This document shows positions 30,520 through 38,927 of a stretch of DNA of 64,000 bases, piece by piece; the stretch's first letter is position 1, and each line of letters starts with the position of its first letter. The notes below the pieces were generated by a model. The model saw only the letters and a program-made list of their open reading frames with translations, did not search any database and was not told where the DNA came from. The position numbers and the translations under genes are program-made. Origin of the DNA: a virus; IMG/VR virus record IMGVR_UViG_3300036770_006434, positions 62,001 through 126,000 of that record; one strand, 5' to 3'.

Positions 30520-31607
30520 TATCGTTTTACCGCGCTCTGTATAAAACTGCTTTTCGCCAACACCATTCTTTGCGGCAAGTTCATTCCCGGCAAAGAAAGA
30601 ACAAGACTTCCCGGCTGCCACTGTCCCGGCGTGGAATCCGGCCAGTCATATTGCCGATAGTCATATGCGTTGATCGTTTCTTGTGGCAAAATCTTGATTT
30701 TATCGGAGAATCTGGCGTCTTTGTGATATTGGATTACCACCTGTTGCTCATGCCAGCAGTGATTGATTTTAGGAGACTCTTCCAGCAGGAATTCGAGCCA
30801 TTTCTTTGTCCATTCGCTTTTGCGCACAATGAAGCTACCCATGTTAATGTCATGGCAGTCCTTGGTGACGTAGAAATCGTGGGTATCGTCCAGATATTCC
30901 TCTATTCTTTGGGTGAAATTCGTTATAATTGACTGGATATTGAGGACCCACACGAAGTCCATATCGTTCTGCGTCTTAAACAAGTAGTCATATAGAATGT
31001 GAAGTCTTTGAATGGCATAATACAGATTTTGATCGTGGTATACCCCGCTTGCGACCAAATGCTTGTAACCATTTCGATTGCAGTATTCCTCTCGGTCCGG
31101 CACCGCGATCTTGGCGAGGTCACCGTAATTCTCCTGATGGGTGGGAAGAAAATGGGTGAGCAACGCGATATTGGGAGATGTGTCCTTAAACGTGTGTTCG
31201 GTGAAACTGGCGGGCCATTTCTGTTTGGCCCATTCCGGCAGTTTGGAGTCCTTAAAATGGTCCCACCAAGTGGAATAGGTCTTGAACGTTTTTATGACTG
31301 GCGGCGAAATACGCTTCGGCGCATTATAAACGCTAAGAGCCGGATACTGTATGATGATAGGTGACGGAGGCGGAGGGGGAAGAGGCGGGGGTTGCGGCTC
31401 TGGCGGCGGAATGGGCGCGGGGATTTCCGCGACCTTTACCTTTTCAAAAGCGGGGTCAGTTACCGCGCTCGGCGTTTCTTTGACAACGGGTTCTGGCAAC
31501 GGTTTGCGGGCTTCTTCAATGGCCGGAAGCGTTTCGATCACTGGAGTCGGTGCTGTCTTGACCGCTCGTTTCGTCGGTTTTCTGGCCTTCTTTTTTGTAG
31601 CGCTCAT
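30519..31607 (-). CDS. GT34-like (GMA12/MNN10-type) glycosyltransferase with proline-rich N-terminus
   Basis: 362 residues. Residues 1-95 are Lys/Pro-rich, ending in a run of prolines, a flexible linker or anchor. The rest matches galactosyl/mannosyltransferases of the GMA12/MNN10 type: NYGDLAKIAVPDREEYCNRNGYKH, DINMGSFIVRKSEWTKKW and INAYDYRQYDW. The D-x-D that normally follows the FVWVL strand is absent here (it reads NIQ), so metal use or activity may differ. The segment KTYSTWWDHFKDSKLPEWAK resembles one in the gene at 25011. Confidence 0.65.
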   Translation of the reverse strand: MSATKKKARKPTKRAVKTAPTPVIETLPAIEEARKPLPEPVVKETPSAVTDPAFEKVKVAEIPAPIPPPEPQPPPLPPPPPSPIIIQYPALSVYNAPKRISPPVIKTFKTYSTWWDHFKDSKLPEWAKQKWPASFTEHTFKDTSPNIALLTHFLPTHQENYGDLAKIAVPDREEYCNRNGYKHLVASGVYHDQNLYYAIQRLHILYDYLFKTQNDMDFVWVLNIQSIITNFTQRIEEYLDDTHDFYVTKDCHDINMGSFIVRKSEWTKKWLEFLLEESPKINHCWHEQQVVIQYHKDARFSDKIKILPQETINAYDYRQYDWPDSTPGQWQPGSLVLSLPGMNLPQRMVLAKSSFIQSAVKR

Positions 31608-32485
31608 GTGATTGCCTCAAGTTTTTTTACGCCCATAGTTACCCGCTCTACTCCGACCCGCAAATCTTTGTATCCGGCTTTATTCAAAAACACCAACCTT
31701 GAGACGGAAATCCTCAGGTAGTAAACCCAGAATCTGTTCTGCCAGTCTGTGTCGGAGACAATTTGCGCTGCCTGTTCTCCGTAGTAAAACGGCAAAATAC
31801 AATCCCAATTCCCGATCCAGCCGGGCCTAGTGAAAGCCGCCCAAGACACCAAGTCAAATACGGGGTCGCCGACCAGTGCGTCTTCCCAGTCTATGATAGC
31901 GGAGATTTCTCCGTTATGGAAAAAGACGTTCCTGTCATTCAGGTCGCCGTGAAGCAGGAATAGCGGGCGGTTTACGGTGGACTCTTGTTTGCAAAACGAC
32001 CGAATTGCAGAAAGGATTGCGTCGCCGCCCTCTTTGACGACCAGAGAGTTATCAACCAGATAGCTGATATTCTCTAAAACGTTGCTGATCAGGTATTCGG
32101 ACCATTTTTCGTGTCCACCTTTTATGGGTTCTGTCCCGTCTACTAACCCAGCGCCATCACCGGGAATAGCGTGGACCTTGGCCAGCAGGGCACCCAATTT
32201 TCTATATGCCATCGAACGCTGTTCCTGATCCAGTTTATCCAGACTCACGCCCTTGGCGCGATCCCAGACCTGATGCCCCAAATCCCCGTATTTGACGAAG
32301 ACTCCGTTCGGGACCGGAACCCCGGCTTCACGGAGTTTTGCGGCAATCTGTATTTCCCGCTTTAGGCCCGCATAGTTTTGGGTCAAAGTCCGTCGGTAGA
32401 AAAGACCGTAGCGTTCTTCCGTTTTGTTGCGGCAGACAGCGGGACCATCCGTTTTCAGGTGAAACAGCTGGCGATCAGTCTTCAT
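31604..32485 (-). CDS. Aminoglycoside-phosphotransferase-fold kinase
   Basis: 293 residues. The APH/choline-kinase fold is clear from LLHGDLNDRNVFF (Brenner-type catalytic loop, Asp and Asn) and AIIDWEDALVGDPVFDL (metal-binding Asp). The N-lobe KREIQIAAKLREAGVPVP fits the kinase helix C. In a glycan cassette the substrate is more likely a sugar or a lipid-linked glycan than an antibiotic; this is inference. It overlaps the sulfotransferase-like gene by 11 bp and the next gene by ATGA. Confidence 0.8.
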   Translation of the reverse strand: MKTDRQLFHLKTDGPAVCRNKTEERYGLFYRRTLTQNYAGLKREIQIAAKLREAGVPVPNGVFVKYGDLGHQVWDRAKGVSLDKLDQEQRSMAYRKLGALLAKVHAIPGDGAGLVDGTEPIKGGHEKWSEYLISNVLENISYLVDNSLVVKEGGDAILSAIRSFCKQESTVNRPLFLLHGDLNDRNVFFHNGEISAIIDWEDALVGDPVFDLVSWAAFTRPGWIGNWDCILPFYYGEQAAQIVSDTDWQNRFWVYYLRISVSRLVFLNKAGYKDLRVGVERVTMGVKKLEAIT

Positions 32486-33419
32486 GGGGATTCAGCCCAA
32501 AATCAGCCGCTTCATACCCCCATTCGACAAGTTGAAAATAGCACTCGGTTTCGATGGCTTTAGCCTGAATTAGTGATAGCTCTTGGGCGGTGGCGATATT
32601 AGCCTCTCTGGTCGCGCTCTTGATCGTGCCCCAAGGGTAGACTTGCGTAAGCGGAGTCCGATTGAAGGACGGCGCGGGGGTTTCGGCGAATCGGTCGAGG
32701 CCAATGTTCTCCATGACTCGGTTCAGTGTGCCGGCCGGACTTCTGACCAAGTCCTCATATCGAATCACATGGAAGCGGCCATGATACTTGATCTGGCAAA
32801 TCTTGGCGTGACTCTGAAACACGTTCCAGAGTTGACAATACTTCTCAAGCGACCAAGGGAACGGGCGCTTGATAGTATCTGAAAATCCAGACCACGGGTT
32901 ACGAGATACATAAATCATGTGCCCATCCGGGAAGTCTTGGAAGAACTTGTCAGCATCCATGTGAATGGCGGGGAGGTAGCCAACATAATGGGTCTCGCGA
33001 CCAGTCCGGGCGAAGTTCTTCCACGCTTCAAAGGTTGAGCGGAAGTAGGCTTCCACGTATCCGCGCCGTTGATAGGGGGCTTGGGCAGTATTGATAAAAG
33101 CCCGAATCCGATCCTTCTCATCCATCTCCATCCCGCAATCCTTGAACTTCGACCGATAGCGCGTGCGCAAGAACGTCTTGACCTCCTCGTCATAGAACAA
33201 ATGATAAGCCTGCTCCGGCGTTACTTCGGAATCAAACGACGGCCAAGCGTAGCGAAACGGGACTGCCGGCGTCAGGATATTCGCGGAATTCGGTGTGCCA
33301 AGCATGGATTCTGTTGGATACACCATGAGTTGAGGGTGGGAGTCGAGGTGGCGATGGGTGGTATTCCCGCCAGCTTCAAAAGTTGCCGACAACATGATAA
33401 GATTGAATTTATTTGACAT
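32475..33419 (-). CDS. Sulfotransferase-like protein
   Basis: 314 residues. The pattern is that of PAPS-dependent sulfotransferases: FEAGGNTTHRHLDSHPQL in the position of the 5'-phosphosulfate loop (usually RSGTT), MIYVSRNPWSGFSD (3'-phosphate loop, R and S) and FHVIRYEDLVRSPAGTLNRV. It would place sulfate on a glycan or protein. The P-loop-like segment is divergent, so activity is not certain. The gene starts 31 nt inside none of its neighbours but its ATG (33419) overlaps the end of the HNH-AP2 gene by 11 bp. Confidence 0.7.
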   Translation of the reverse strand: MSNKFNLIMLSATFEAGGNTTHRHLDSHPQLMVYPTESMLGTPNSANILTPAVPFRYAWPSFDSEVTPEQAYHLFYDEEVKTFLRTRYRSKFKDCGMEMDEKDRIRAFINTAQAPYQRRGYVEAYFRSTFEAWKNFARTGRETHYVGYLPAIHMDADKFFQDFPDGHMIYVSRNPWSGFSDTIKRPFPWSLEKYCQLWNVFQSHAKICQIKYHGRFHVIRYEDLVRSPAGTLNRVMENIGLDRFAETPAPSFNRTPLTQVYPWGTIKSATREANIATAQELSLIQAKAIETECYFQLVEWGYEAADFGLNPHED

Positions 33420-34188
33420 AAATAGGTGATGGTGAATTATCTTTGAAATTGAGCTTTCTGTTTAGATTGTTTGATATGCAATAATTGTCATATGCTTTGG
33501 CCGCGTCTTCTTCTGTGTCAAACCGTCCTAAATAAATATTTCTGTCGTTTACTCTTATGCAGCCATTCCAAGTATTTCTACGCTTGTCAAGTTGAACGCC
33601 TACGAATTTACTGGAACTTTTCCTTGTTTTGGCCGTTGACAACGCCTTTTTCGCGCTTTCAATCTCTTCTGGGGATGCGTCTTGTATATTTAAGACCACA
33701 ACTTCGTTGGGATACAAAACCGACATGTATAAATCTCTAATTAAAGCAGCCTCTCTTGCTGAATCTGTGTAGCAAATCGTTTTTGGTTTATTGTTTATGG
33801 AGACACGCGCAATATAGCGTGTTTTGCCTTCAAATCTTTTGTCTATTGACACCCCAATGTAACCGGTTGTATTTTTGTCTGTTTTGCCTTTGTTCAAGGC
33901 GTTTTGCAACGCGTTTACCTTTCTTAAATTGGTGATTTTGTTATTTAGCCTGTTTCTGTCAATGTGATCTATGAAACCAGACTCAATCGGGCCATAAACC
34001 GACTCGTAAATCAGACGATGCATCCACGGCGACTTTGTGTCCTCTACCTTTCTTTTGCGCGATCTTTTTGCGTATCCGTAATGGGTTTTATGCCATTTGA
34101 ATTTGCTAACGGTTTCAAACTGATCGTCGTCAATGATGGCGAAATCTATCGCTTTTCCTGATTTGTCATTTAATGGAATTGTGCTCAC
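33409..34188 (-). CDS. HNH-AP2 homing endonuclease
   Basis: 259 residues from GTG 34188. N-terminal HNH_3-type domain: AIIDDDQFETVSKFKWH, MHRLIYESV, FIDHIDRNRLNNKITNLR. Two AP2-like DNA-binding repeats follow, YIGVSIDKRFEGKTRYIARV and FVGVQLDKRRNTWNGCIRV with YLGRFDTEEDAAKAYD. AT-rich and flanked by GC-richer glycan genes, with its own weak promoter (34208-34235). A mobile gene inserted between two glycan genes. Confidence 0.88.
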   Translation of the reverse strand: MSTIPLNDKSGKAIDFAIIDDDQFETVSKFKWHKTHYGYAKRSRKRKVEDTKSPWMHRLIYESVYGPIESGFIDHIDRNRLNNKITNLRKVNALQNALNKGKTDKNTTGYIGVSIDKRFEGKTRYIARVSINNKPKTICYTDSAREAALIRDLYMSVLYPNEVVVLNIQDASPEEIESAKKALSTAKTRKSSSKFVGVQLDKRRNTWNGCIRVNDRNIYLGRFDTEEDAAKAYDNYCISNNLNRKLNFKDNSPSPIYVK

Positions 34189-34207
34189 TGGATATTGACT
34201 TCCCCAA

Positions 34208-34235
34208 TAGTATGGGGCGTATTAGGTGTGAGGCA
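34208..34235 (-). promoter_or_regulatory. Possible leftward promoter TTGCCT-N16-CATACT
   Basis: TTGCCT (34230-34235) and CATACT (34208-34213) on the minus strand with the same 16 bp spacing as the other promoters, 19 nt before GTG 34188. Weaker match to consensus. Confidence 0.4.
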
Positions 34236-34253
34236 AGTCTTTTCTGTCGAAAG

Positions 34254-35081
34254 TTACAGGATATCCCGTAATCCGGCGATAACCCATTCAGCGGGAATAT
34301 CCGATACCGTCCTGCCAACCAGATATCTTCCGTTTTTGTTGATGGGCTGGATATTATGAATGTAGTCCCGGCCAAAGTAGCGTTCCGAGTATAACCCGAC
34401 TACCGGGAAATCATACCCGGAAAGAAGCCAGTTGAACCCGGAGTCGCCCATGACCATGGCTCGGCAGCCAAGAACGTTGCGAACGGACGTAAAATAATCA
34501 GTGTCCAGTTTTGCGACGTTATCCAACTTGGGCTCAGTCGGGCCGCCGACCTGCAATACGCCGTAGCCGAGACCGAGGATTGCGTCCACGATTTCCTGCG
34601 CCTTGGCCGGCGGGATTGCCTTCGGGTTGTTCACGCCTTCATGGAAGGATGGCCAAGGGGAAAATGCCACAAACTTTTCGAGACCCGGCGTCGGTTTGAA
34701 CCATTTGGTAAGAGTGATCTTCCCGTCATCACCATCGTAGGGAATTCCATGCATGTGCGCGGCTTCCAGCGCCTGATGACGGTTCTGCCACCAAGGAGTG
34801 GAATGGTCATGGTCGGCCATGGGATTGAAAACGTGGGCAAACCTCTGGGAGTTGATCCAATCCATGTCTACGGAATCAAACCCGTCTCGGGACTTGTTCA
34901 AAATGTGAACCCGGTCAATGTGGGGACTGTCCAGAAAGATAGGCGCACATTCTCTGAAATCGCCGGCAATCACGAAGGTCAGGTGGGAGTCGGGGACAGC
35001 ACGTTTCAGGCAGCGGGCAGCGACGGACATCATGTAGAGGTCGCCATACATATTTGGATTGAACCCAAGGAAGCGTTTCAT
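34254..35081 (-). CDS. Glycosyltransferase family 9-like
   Basis: 275 residues. GT9 features: FLGFNPNMYGDLYMMSVAARCLK at the start, FVIAGDFRECAP, FVAFSPWPSFHEG, GYGVLQVGGPTEP and CRAMVMGDSGFNWLLSGY (donor-side loop with Gly-Asp-Ser). Members transfer heptose or similar sugars to LPS core or other glycans. Preceded by a homing endonuclease (35084) with a 2 nt gap. Confidence 0.75.
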   Translation of the reverse strand: MKRFLGFNPNMYGDLYMMSVAARCLKRAVPDSHLTFVIAGDFRECAPIFLDSPHIDRVHILNKSRDGFDSVDMDWINSQRFAHVFNPMADHDHSTPWWQNRHQALEAAHMHGIPYDGDDGKITLTKWFKPTPGLEKFVAFSPWPSFHEGVNNPKAIPPAKAQEIVDAILGLGYGVLQVGGPTEPKLDNVAKLDTDYFTSVRNVLGCRAMVMGDSGFNWLLSGYDFPVVGLYSERYFGRDYIHNIQPINKNGRYLVGRTVSDIPAEWVIAGLRDIL

Positions 35082-35083
35082 TT

Positions 35084-35692
35084 TTAGATTTTTCCGTAAA
35101 CTGTTGGAATAGAAAATCTAGAAGCGGATTCGGAGTTCCAAGAACCCATAAACGGAAGTGGTTTTGAAGAAGATTTGGTTGCTATTAATTTACAATATGA
35201 AATAAAATCGTTTTGATCAAAATTCCATTTCATTTGATTTATGTCTTTGTGAATCCATTGAATATTTCCCTCAATATATCCCTCGTCCGAGTCTATTCTA
35301 TCTAAAGACGCTGTTCCGTCAGACGAAGTTGAACTGGACGCGAAACAAATTGGCAAATCTGTAAGGGCACACTTTTTTGACTGTCGCAAATATAAAAACC
35401 ACAAATATTCGCCCGTAACCGAATACTCTAAATTTCGCAATTTTGCATTGTGTTTAATGTTGTGTAAATAAGTCCCGGATATATCTTCGTAACCGTTAAA
35501 TGCGGCGTGCTTTTTGCCTTTATTTCTGCTGACTGGGTTACATTTTGTTTTTAATCCCATACGATTCGCCTTGCTTAATATAGAATGCGCGCTTTTATTT
35601 AATTTTTCAGACAAACCTTTTGCTCCCAAATTAAAATAATCAGATAGCAATATTTGCTCTTCGTCATCTGTCCAGCTTTTTGGTCTTCCCAT
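35084..35692 (-). CDS. HNH-type homing endonuclease
   Basis: 202 residues. An N-terminal SANT/HTH-like segment (SWTDDEEQILLSDYF ... AHSILSKANRMGLK) precedes an HNH variant with CALTDLPICF and ASLDRIDSDEGYIEGNIQW, then IHKDINQMKW. The catalytic part is related to that of the gene at 19749. AT-rich, TAATG overlap with the methyltransferase at 35692. Confidence 0.75.
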   Translation of the reverse strand: MGRPKSWTDDEEQILLSDYFNLGAKGLSEKLNKSAHSILSKANRMGLKTKCNPVSRNKGKKHAAFNGYEDISGTYLHNIKHNAKLRNLEYSVTGEYLWFLYLRQSKKCALTDLPICFASSSTSSDGTASLDRIDSDEGYIEGNIQWIHKDINQMKWNFDQNDFISYCKLIATKSSSKPLPFMGSWNSESASRFSIPTVYGKI

Positions 35693-36417
35693 TATAAATT
35701 AGTTGCTTCGACTGGAGTGCAGTCTAAAAATTTAGATTCAAACTTTGGAAATACAAGTTTTTTTTCTTTCCATGGTCTATTTAGGCATTTATATTGATAA
35801 GCTGGCCAACCTCTGTCTTTTGGTTCGTAAGTGTAAAAATCAATTATTGGAAGGGCCATTTGTCTTAAAAATATTTCAAAATTAGCATGTGGCCATAAAA
35901 GGGATGGATAAACTACATTGTGTGTTACAAGCTCAGTAGGAATACTTATAAAAATATTTCCGTTTTCCTTGACCATTTTTTTTATTTCAACAATGGCATT
36001 ATATGGATTACTGAGGTGTTCAAGAACCTCCAGACAGAACGCCGCGTCAAATGGCTTTGAAGGAAGCGCGCCAAGTATATCGGGCTGTTTGGGCAGCGTT
36101 CCATAATTGTTCCAGTAATCACCAAAACGATGATAGTCCAAGTCTACTTTGTGCCAAATCCCTTTTGATACCTTGCTTTCTTCCGGGATATTGGCACCGT
36201 CAAATACGTGATACTCCGTGGACTTGTCCAGATACTCTCCGGCGAAACCGAGGCCGCCGCCGACATCGGCCAGCCGCTTGCCGGCCAACTTCTCTTTCAA
36301 CCCATACCGGCGGACCAGTTCGCCTATTCTGGGACCGTGGTCTGCTCTATAATTTTCGATGTATGAACTGACGGGCTTAGTGTAAAACCCGTCTACGGAA
36401 TTGGTTATGTCACTCAT
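35692..36417 (-). CDS. Class I SAM-dependent methyltransferase
   Basis: 241 residues. SAM-binding motif I RLADVGGGLGFAGEYL near residue 48, acidic motif II YHVFDGANIP, and the motif IV region FDAAFCLEVLEHLSNP, as in UbiE/methyltransf_11-type enzymes. Its N-terminal half is GC-rich like the neighbours, while the last ~100 codons (below about 36010) are AT-rich like the adjoining endonuclease, so the gene may be a hybrid. Probable target: a sugar or glycan. Confidence 0.75.
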   Translation of the reverse strand: MSDITNSVDGFYTKPVSSYIENYRADHGPRIGELVRRYGLKEKLAGKRLADVGGGLGFAGEYLDKSTEYHVFDGANIPEESKVSKGIWHKVDLDYHRFGDYWNNYGTLPKQPDILGALPSKPFDAAFCLEVLEHLSNPYNAIVEIKKMVKENGNIFISIPTELVTHNVVYPSLLWPHANFEIFLRQMALPIIDFYTYEPKDRGWPAYQYKCLNRPWKEKKLVFPKFESKFLDCTPVEATNL

Positions 36418-36809
36418 TTTGGCTGATCGTTTTCTGCGTTTTCGTATCCTATCTTGATCTCTTTCTCCTTTGTCTCTGGAAAGAATTTTTCCTGCAATCT
36501 ATTCTTGGCTTTCCATCTGGCGAGGTTCAGGCTGTCCACCTCCAAGTCATAGCATTGGCCGGGCACTCTTTCCGGCGACTTCAGGTAGTCGATAAGATCG
36601 TATAGCTTCAGGTTTTCCTGAAGGAGTTCGCCATACTCTTTCGAGCTGATAATCCATAGGTGAAGAGAGCGCCCTATTGACTGCGCCATGTCAGATGAAA
36701 ATTTGAGCAAAGCATCGTCAACAGCTGGACTCCGAGTTTTGAAGGCTTTGATTTCGAGTATCGCCAACATGTCGTAGGCGACGCCCGGTGGAACAGAGAC
36801 TTTGATCAT
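36414..36809 (-). CDS. Hypothetical protein, 131 aa
   Basis: Helical, charged protein (ILEIKAFKTRSPAVDDALLKF, LARWKAKNRLQEKFFPETKEKEIK) that starts MIKVSVPPGVAYDML. ATGA overlap with the methyltransferase gene. It sits between two methyltransferases and might be a partner; no family recognised. Confidence 0.6.
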   Translation of the reverse strand: MIKVSVPPGVAYDMLAILEIKAFKTRSPAVDDALLKFSSDMAQSIGRSLHLWIISSKEYGELLQENLKLYDLIDYLKSPERVPGQCYDLEVDSLNLARWKAKNRLQEKFFPETKEKEIKIGYENAENDQPK

Positions 36810-36812
36810 GAT

Positions 36813-37511
36813 CTAGGAAAGTGGTCGGATAGAAAAAAGATCGGAACTGATCGGCGCAAACAGCAGGTCTGTCTGTATCAGCATTCCTTTAGAACTGTAG
36901 TGAAAGTCAACAATGTCGTATACCCTAAAGCCAAGGACCGACATTTCCGCGATTACGTCACCTATTCTCGGGGCACCCTCATTGTAATCTTGTATTTGGA
37001 CTTCCAATTGGATCAGTTTTGCGCCCTTCAAAGTATTTGCGCCACCCCTTAGAATGGAAACTTCTGCGCCCTGACAGTCCAACTTGATGAAATCATAGAG
37101 GATTCCTTTGCAAACTTTGTCCAAAGTCTCGGTTCTTACCGGAACCGATTGAAATGGAGCGGAAGAGTTTTCCTTGAACAATCCATTTCCCTCGCCGCAA
37201 CCGGTTTGGCATTTGTGATAAAATGTGTTCCGAGAAACACTGTCCAATACCGCAATAATCGGAGGCAACACATGGATTTCGGCAGCCTTTTTGTTCAGGA
37301 CATGTTCGCAGTCCGGGTTGGCTTCTATCATCTGAATTTCGGCTTGCGGCCAAATATGACGAGCCAAACCGCACCAATGGCCATGGTATGCGCCGATATC
37401 CAGAATCCGCTGCGGTGAAAACCCCAAAGCGCGGACCGCCGCGAAACGGACAGCCTGATTCAGCCAATCTTTACCGTAGTTTTCGGGCAAAATGGAAGTG
37501 GCGTTATTCAC
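36813..37511 (-). CDS. FkbM-family methyltransferase
   Basis: 232 residues from GTG 37511 (GTGA overlap with 37508). SAM motif RILDIGAYHGHWCGLA, acidic IQMIEANPDCEHVL, and FIKLDCQGAEVSILRGG with LIQLEVQ, all diagnostic of FkbM-type O-methyltransferases that act on sugars and polyketides. Fits late methyl capping of a glycan. Confidence 0.85.
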   Translation of the reverse strand: MNNATSILPENYGKDWLNQAVRFAAVRALGFSPQRILDIGAYHGHWCGLARHIWPQAEIQMIEANPDCEHVLNKKAAEIHVLPPIIAVLDSVSRNTFYHKCQTGCGEGNGLFKENSSAPFQSVPVRTETLDKVCKGILYDFIKLDCQGAEVSILRGGANTLKGAKLIQLEVQIQDYNEGAPRIGDVIAEMSVLGFRVYDIVDFHYSSKGMLIQTDLLFAPISSDLFSIRPLS

Positions 37512-38110
37512 TTCGCAATCCTCCAAGTGCCAAATTCGATTTCGGTCACCTTGTCCCTGTCAACAAAAGCGCAGACCGTTTCGTAAGCCTCCGGGGCGTA
37601 TATCGTTACAACCGCCCTCGGTTTAAGCGCCGGCCACCATGAGTCCAAATCCCTTTTGACGTTTTCCGGCTTCTGGGAAAGCCCAAGGTGGAGATAAGAC
37701 ACGCTCTCGTTTTTGAACTCGCACCCGCAGGCAGACGGGAACTGCGCATAATCATGGAGATATCCTGCGGCAGGCGAGTGTTTGACATAAATCTGGAACA
37801 GGTCAAAAAAGCAGCCGGGACCGCCCATGCGGGAATACCATTCGGTCAACTGTTCTCCCCAAGGGGTATTTCCGGTTCTGCCCTCGCCATGGACCGGCTC
37901 AACGTTTTGACCCCAAGTGTCGATTGCGTAAAACCGGGCTTTTGACGAGAATTTCTTGAGGCTTTCCATCATGTAGCAAGTGCCGCGCCCCATATATGGA
38001 CCGACCTCCACAATGATGTCGTCCTGTTTGGCGGTCGCTGCCACGTTGTCGAACTCCGAAAACGGCGGGTTTTTGCCCGGGATAAAGGTCCAGTATTCGA
38101 TGTGGTTCAT
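37508..38110 (-). CDS. Class I SAM methyltransferase (Methyltransf_24/CmcI-like)
   Basis: 200 residues. IIVEVGPYMGRGTCYMMESL gives motif I, FYAIDTWG the acidic strand, and a late PRAVVTIYAPEAY in the position of the catalytic/metal region. The usual DH metal ligands of this group are not plain (HDYAQF is the nearest), so substrate and activity are uncertain. Overlaps both neighbours by 4 nt. Confidence 0.65.
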   Translation of the reverse strand: MNHIEYWTFIPGKNPPFSEFDNVAATAKQDDIIVEVGPYMGRGTCYMMESLKKFSSKARFYAIDTWGQNVEPVHGEGRTGNTPWGEQLTEWYSRMGGPGCFFDLFQIYVKHSPAAGYLHDYAQFPSACGCEFKNESVSYLHLGLSQKPENVKRDLDSWWPALKPRAVVTIYAPEAYETVCAFVDRDKVTEIEFGTWRIAK

Positions 38111-38385
38111 TTTTTCAGGGGTTGATTCAGGTTCTTGTCCACATATTCCGACAGGACTTGGGCGTAAAAGGCGAGAGAGTTGACTACCTTGTCCGGGTCA
38201 TGTCCTTTTTCGATTTGGACCTGCGCCCAGCGGGCCAGATTGGTAAAAACCTTTGCCTTTCTGTTGAAGATATTGCCGAGAATGCGGACCATATCGTCGG
38301 GATTAGCATGAATATAGCCACGGACAAAATTGAGTATAATCACTTTTTTGATGGCGTTTTCCAAATCGTTAAGGGTCAGATTCAT
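38107..38385 (-). CDS. Hypothetical helical protein, 92 aa
   Basis: All-helical, no cysteines: LNDLENAIKKVIILNF, DDMVRILGNIFNRKAKVFTNLARWA, VVNSLAFYAQVLSEYV. Coupled by ATGA on both sides to methyltransferase genes. No family recognised. Confidence 0.6.
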   Translation of the reverse strand: MNLTLNDLENAIKKVIILNFVRGYIHANPDDMVRILGNIFNRKAKVFTNLARWAQVQIEKGHDPDKVVNSLAFYAQVLSEYVDKNLNQPLKK

Positions 38386-38927
38386 AGGGAATAAACAAAG
38401 TCGGAGTCTCGAACGGAGGTTCGGCGATATCCATTGGACTCGGCCCAGTCTTGGATTTCGATTAGGTATGGATTCACATAGGAGCCGAGGTCATTGTATG
38501 TTTCCACCACAATCTGTTTGGGGCGGCTGACCAAGTGCTTGAGGCAGAACCACTCCGCACCTTCCGTATCAACGCGCAAAATGTCTATTTGGCCATAGTC
38601 GTATTCGGATATCTTCCTGACTCTTACCTCAATGGAAAAATCATCCTCTTTGCCGGAATGCTGCGCGGCTGGCGAGGATACCCCCGCAATGGAAGAAGAG
38701 GTTCCCGCAGTGTGGAAACGAGTCATCCCGTTCTCGTCTCCTATCGCCACATTGTAGAGTTCGACGTTTTTAAGGTGGCGGGCAGCCGCCGCGATCTGGT
38801 CGTGGTATTCGGGCAGTGGCTCGAACAGCATGAAATGCATGGCGGGATTATTCCAGTGCAGGGCTGAAAAACACATGGATAAAGGACCAACTCCGACTTC
38901 CGCCAAAACCGTTTTACCGTTTATCAT
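38382..38927 (-). CDS. FkbM-like methyltransferase, short form
   Basis: 181 residues. VLAEVGVGPLSMCFSALHW (motif I), FMLFEPLPEYHDQI (acidic motif II), ELYNVAIGDENG, and IDILRVDTEGAEWFCLKHL with IVVETY follow the FkbM order. It is about 50 residues shorter at the start than the gene at 36813. It overlaps the GT at 38914 by 14 bp. Confidence 0.75.
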   Translation of the reverse strand: MINGKTVLAEVGVGPLSMCFSALHWNNPAMHFMLFEPLPEYHDQIAAAARHLKNVELYNVAIGDENGMTRFHTAGTSSSIAGVSSPAAQHSGKEDDFSIEVRVRKISEYDYGQIDILRVDTEGAEWFCLKHLVSRPKQIVVETYNDLGSYVNPYLIEIQDWAESNGYRRTSVRDSDFVYSL

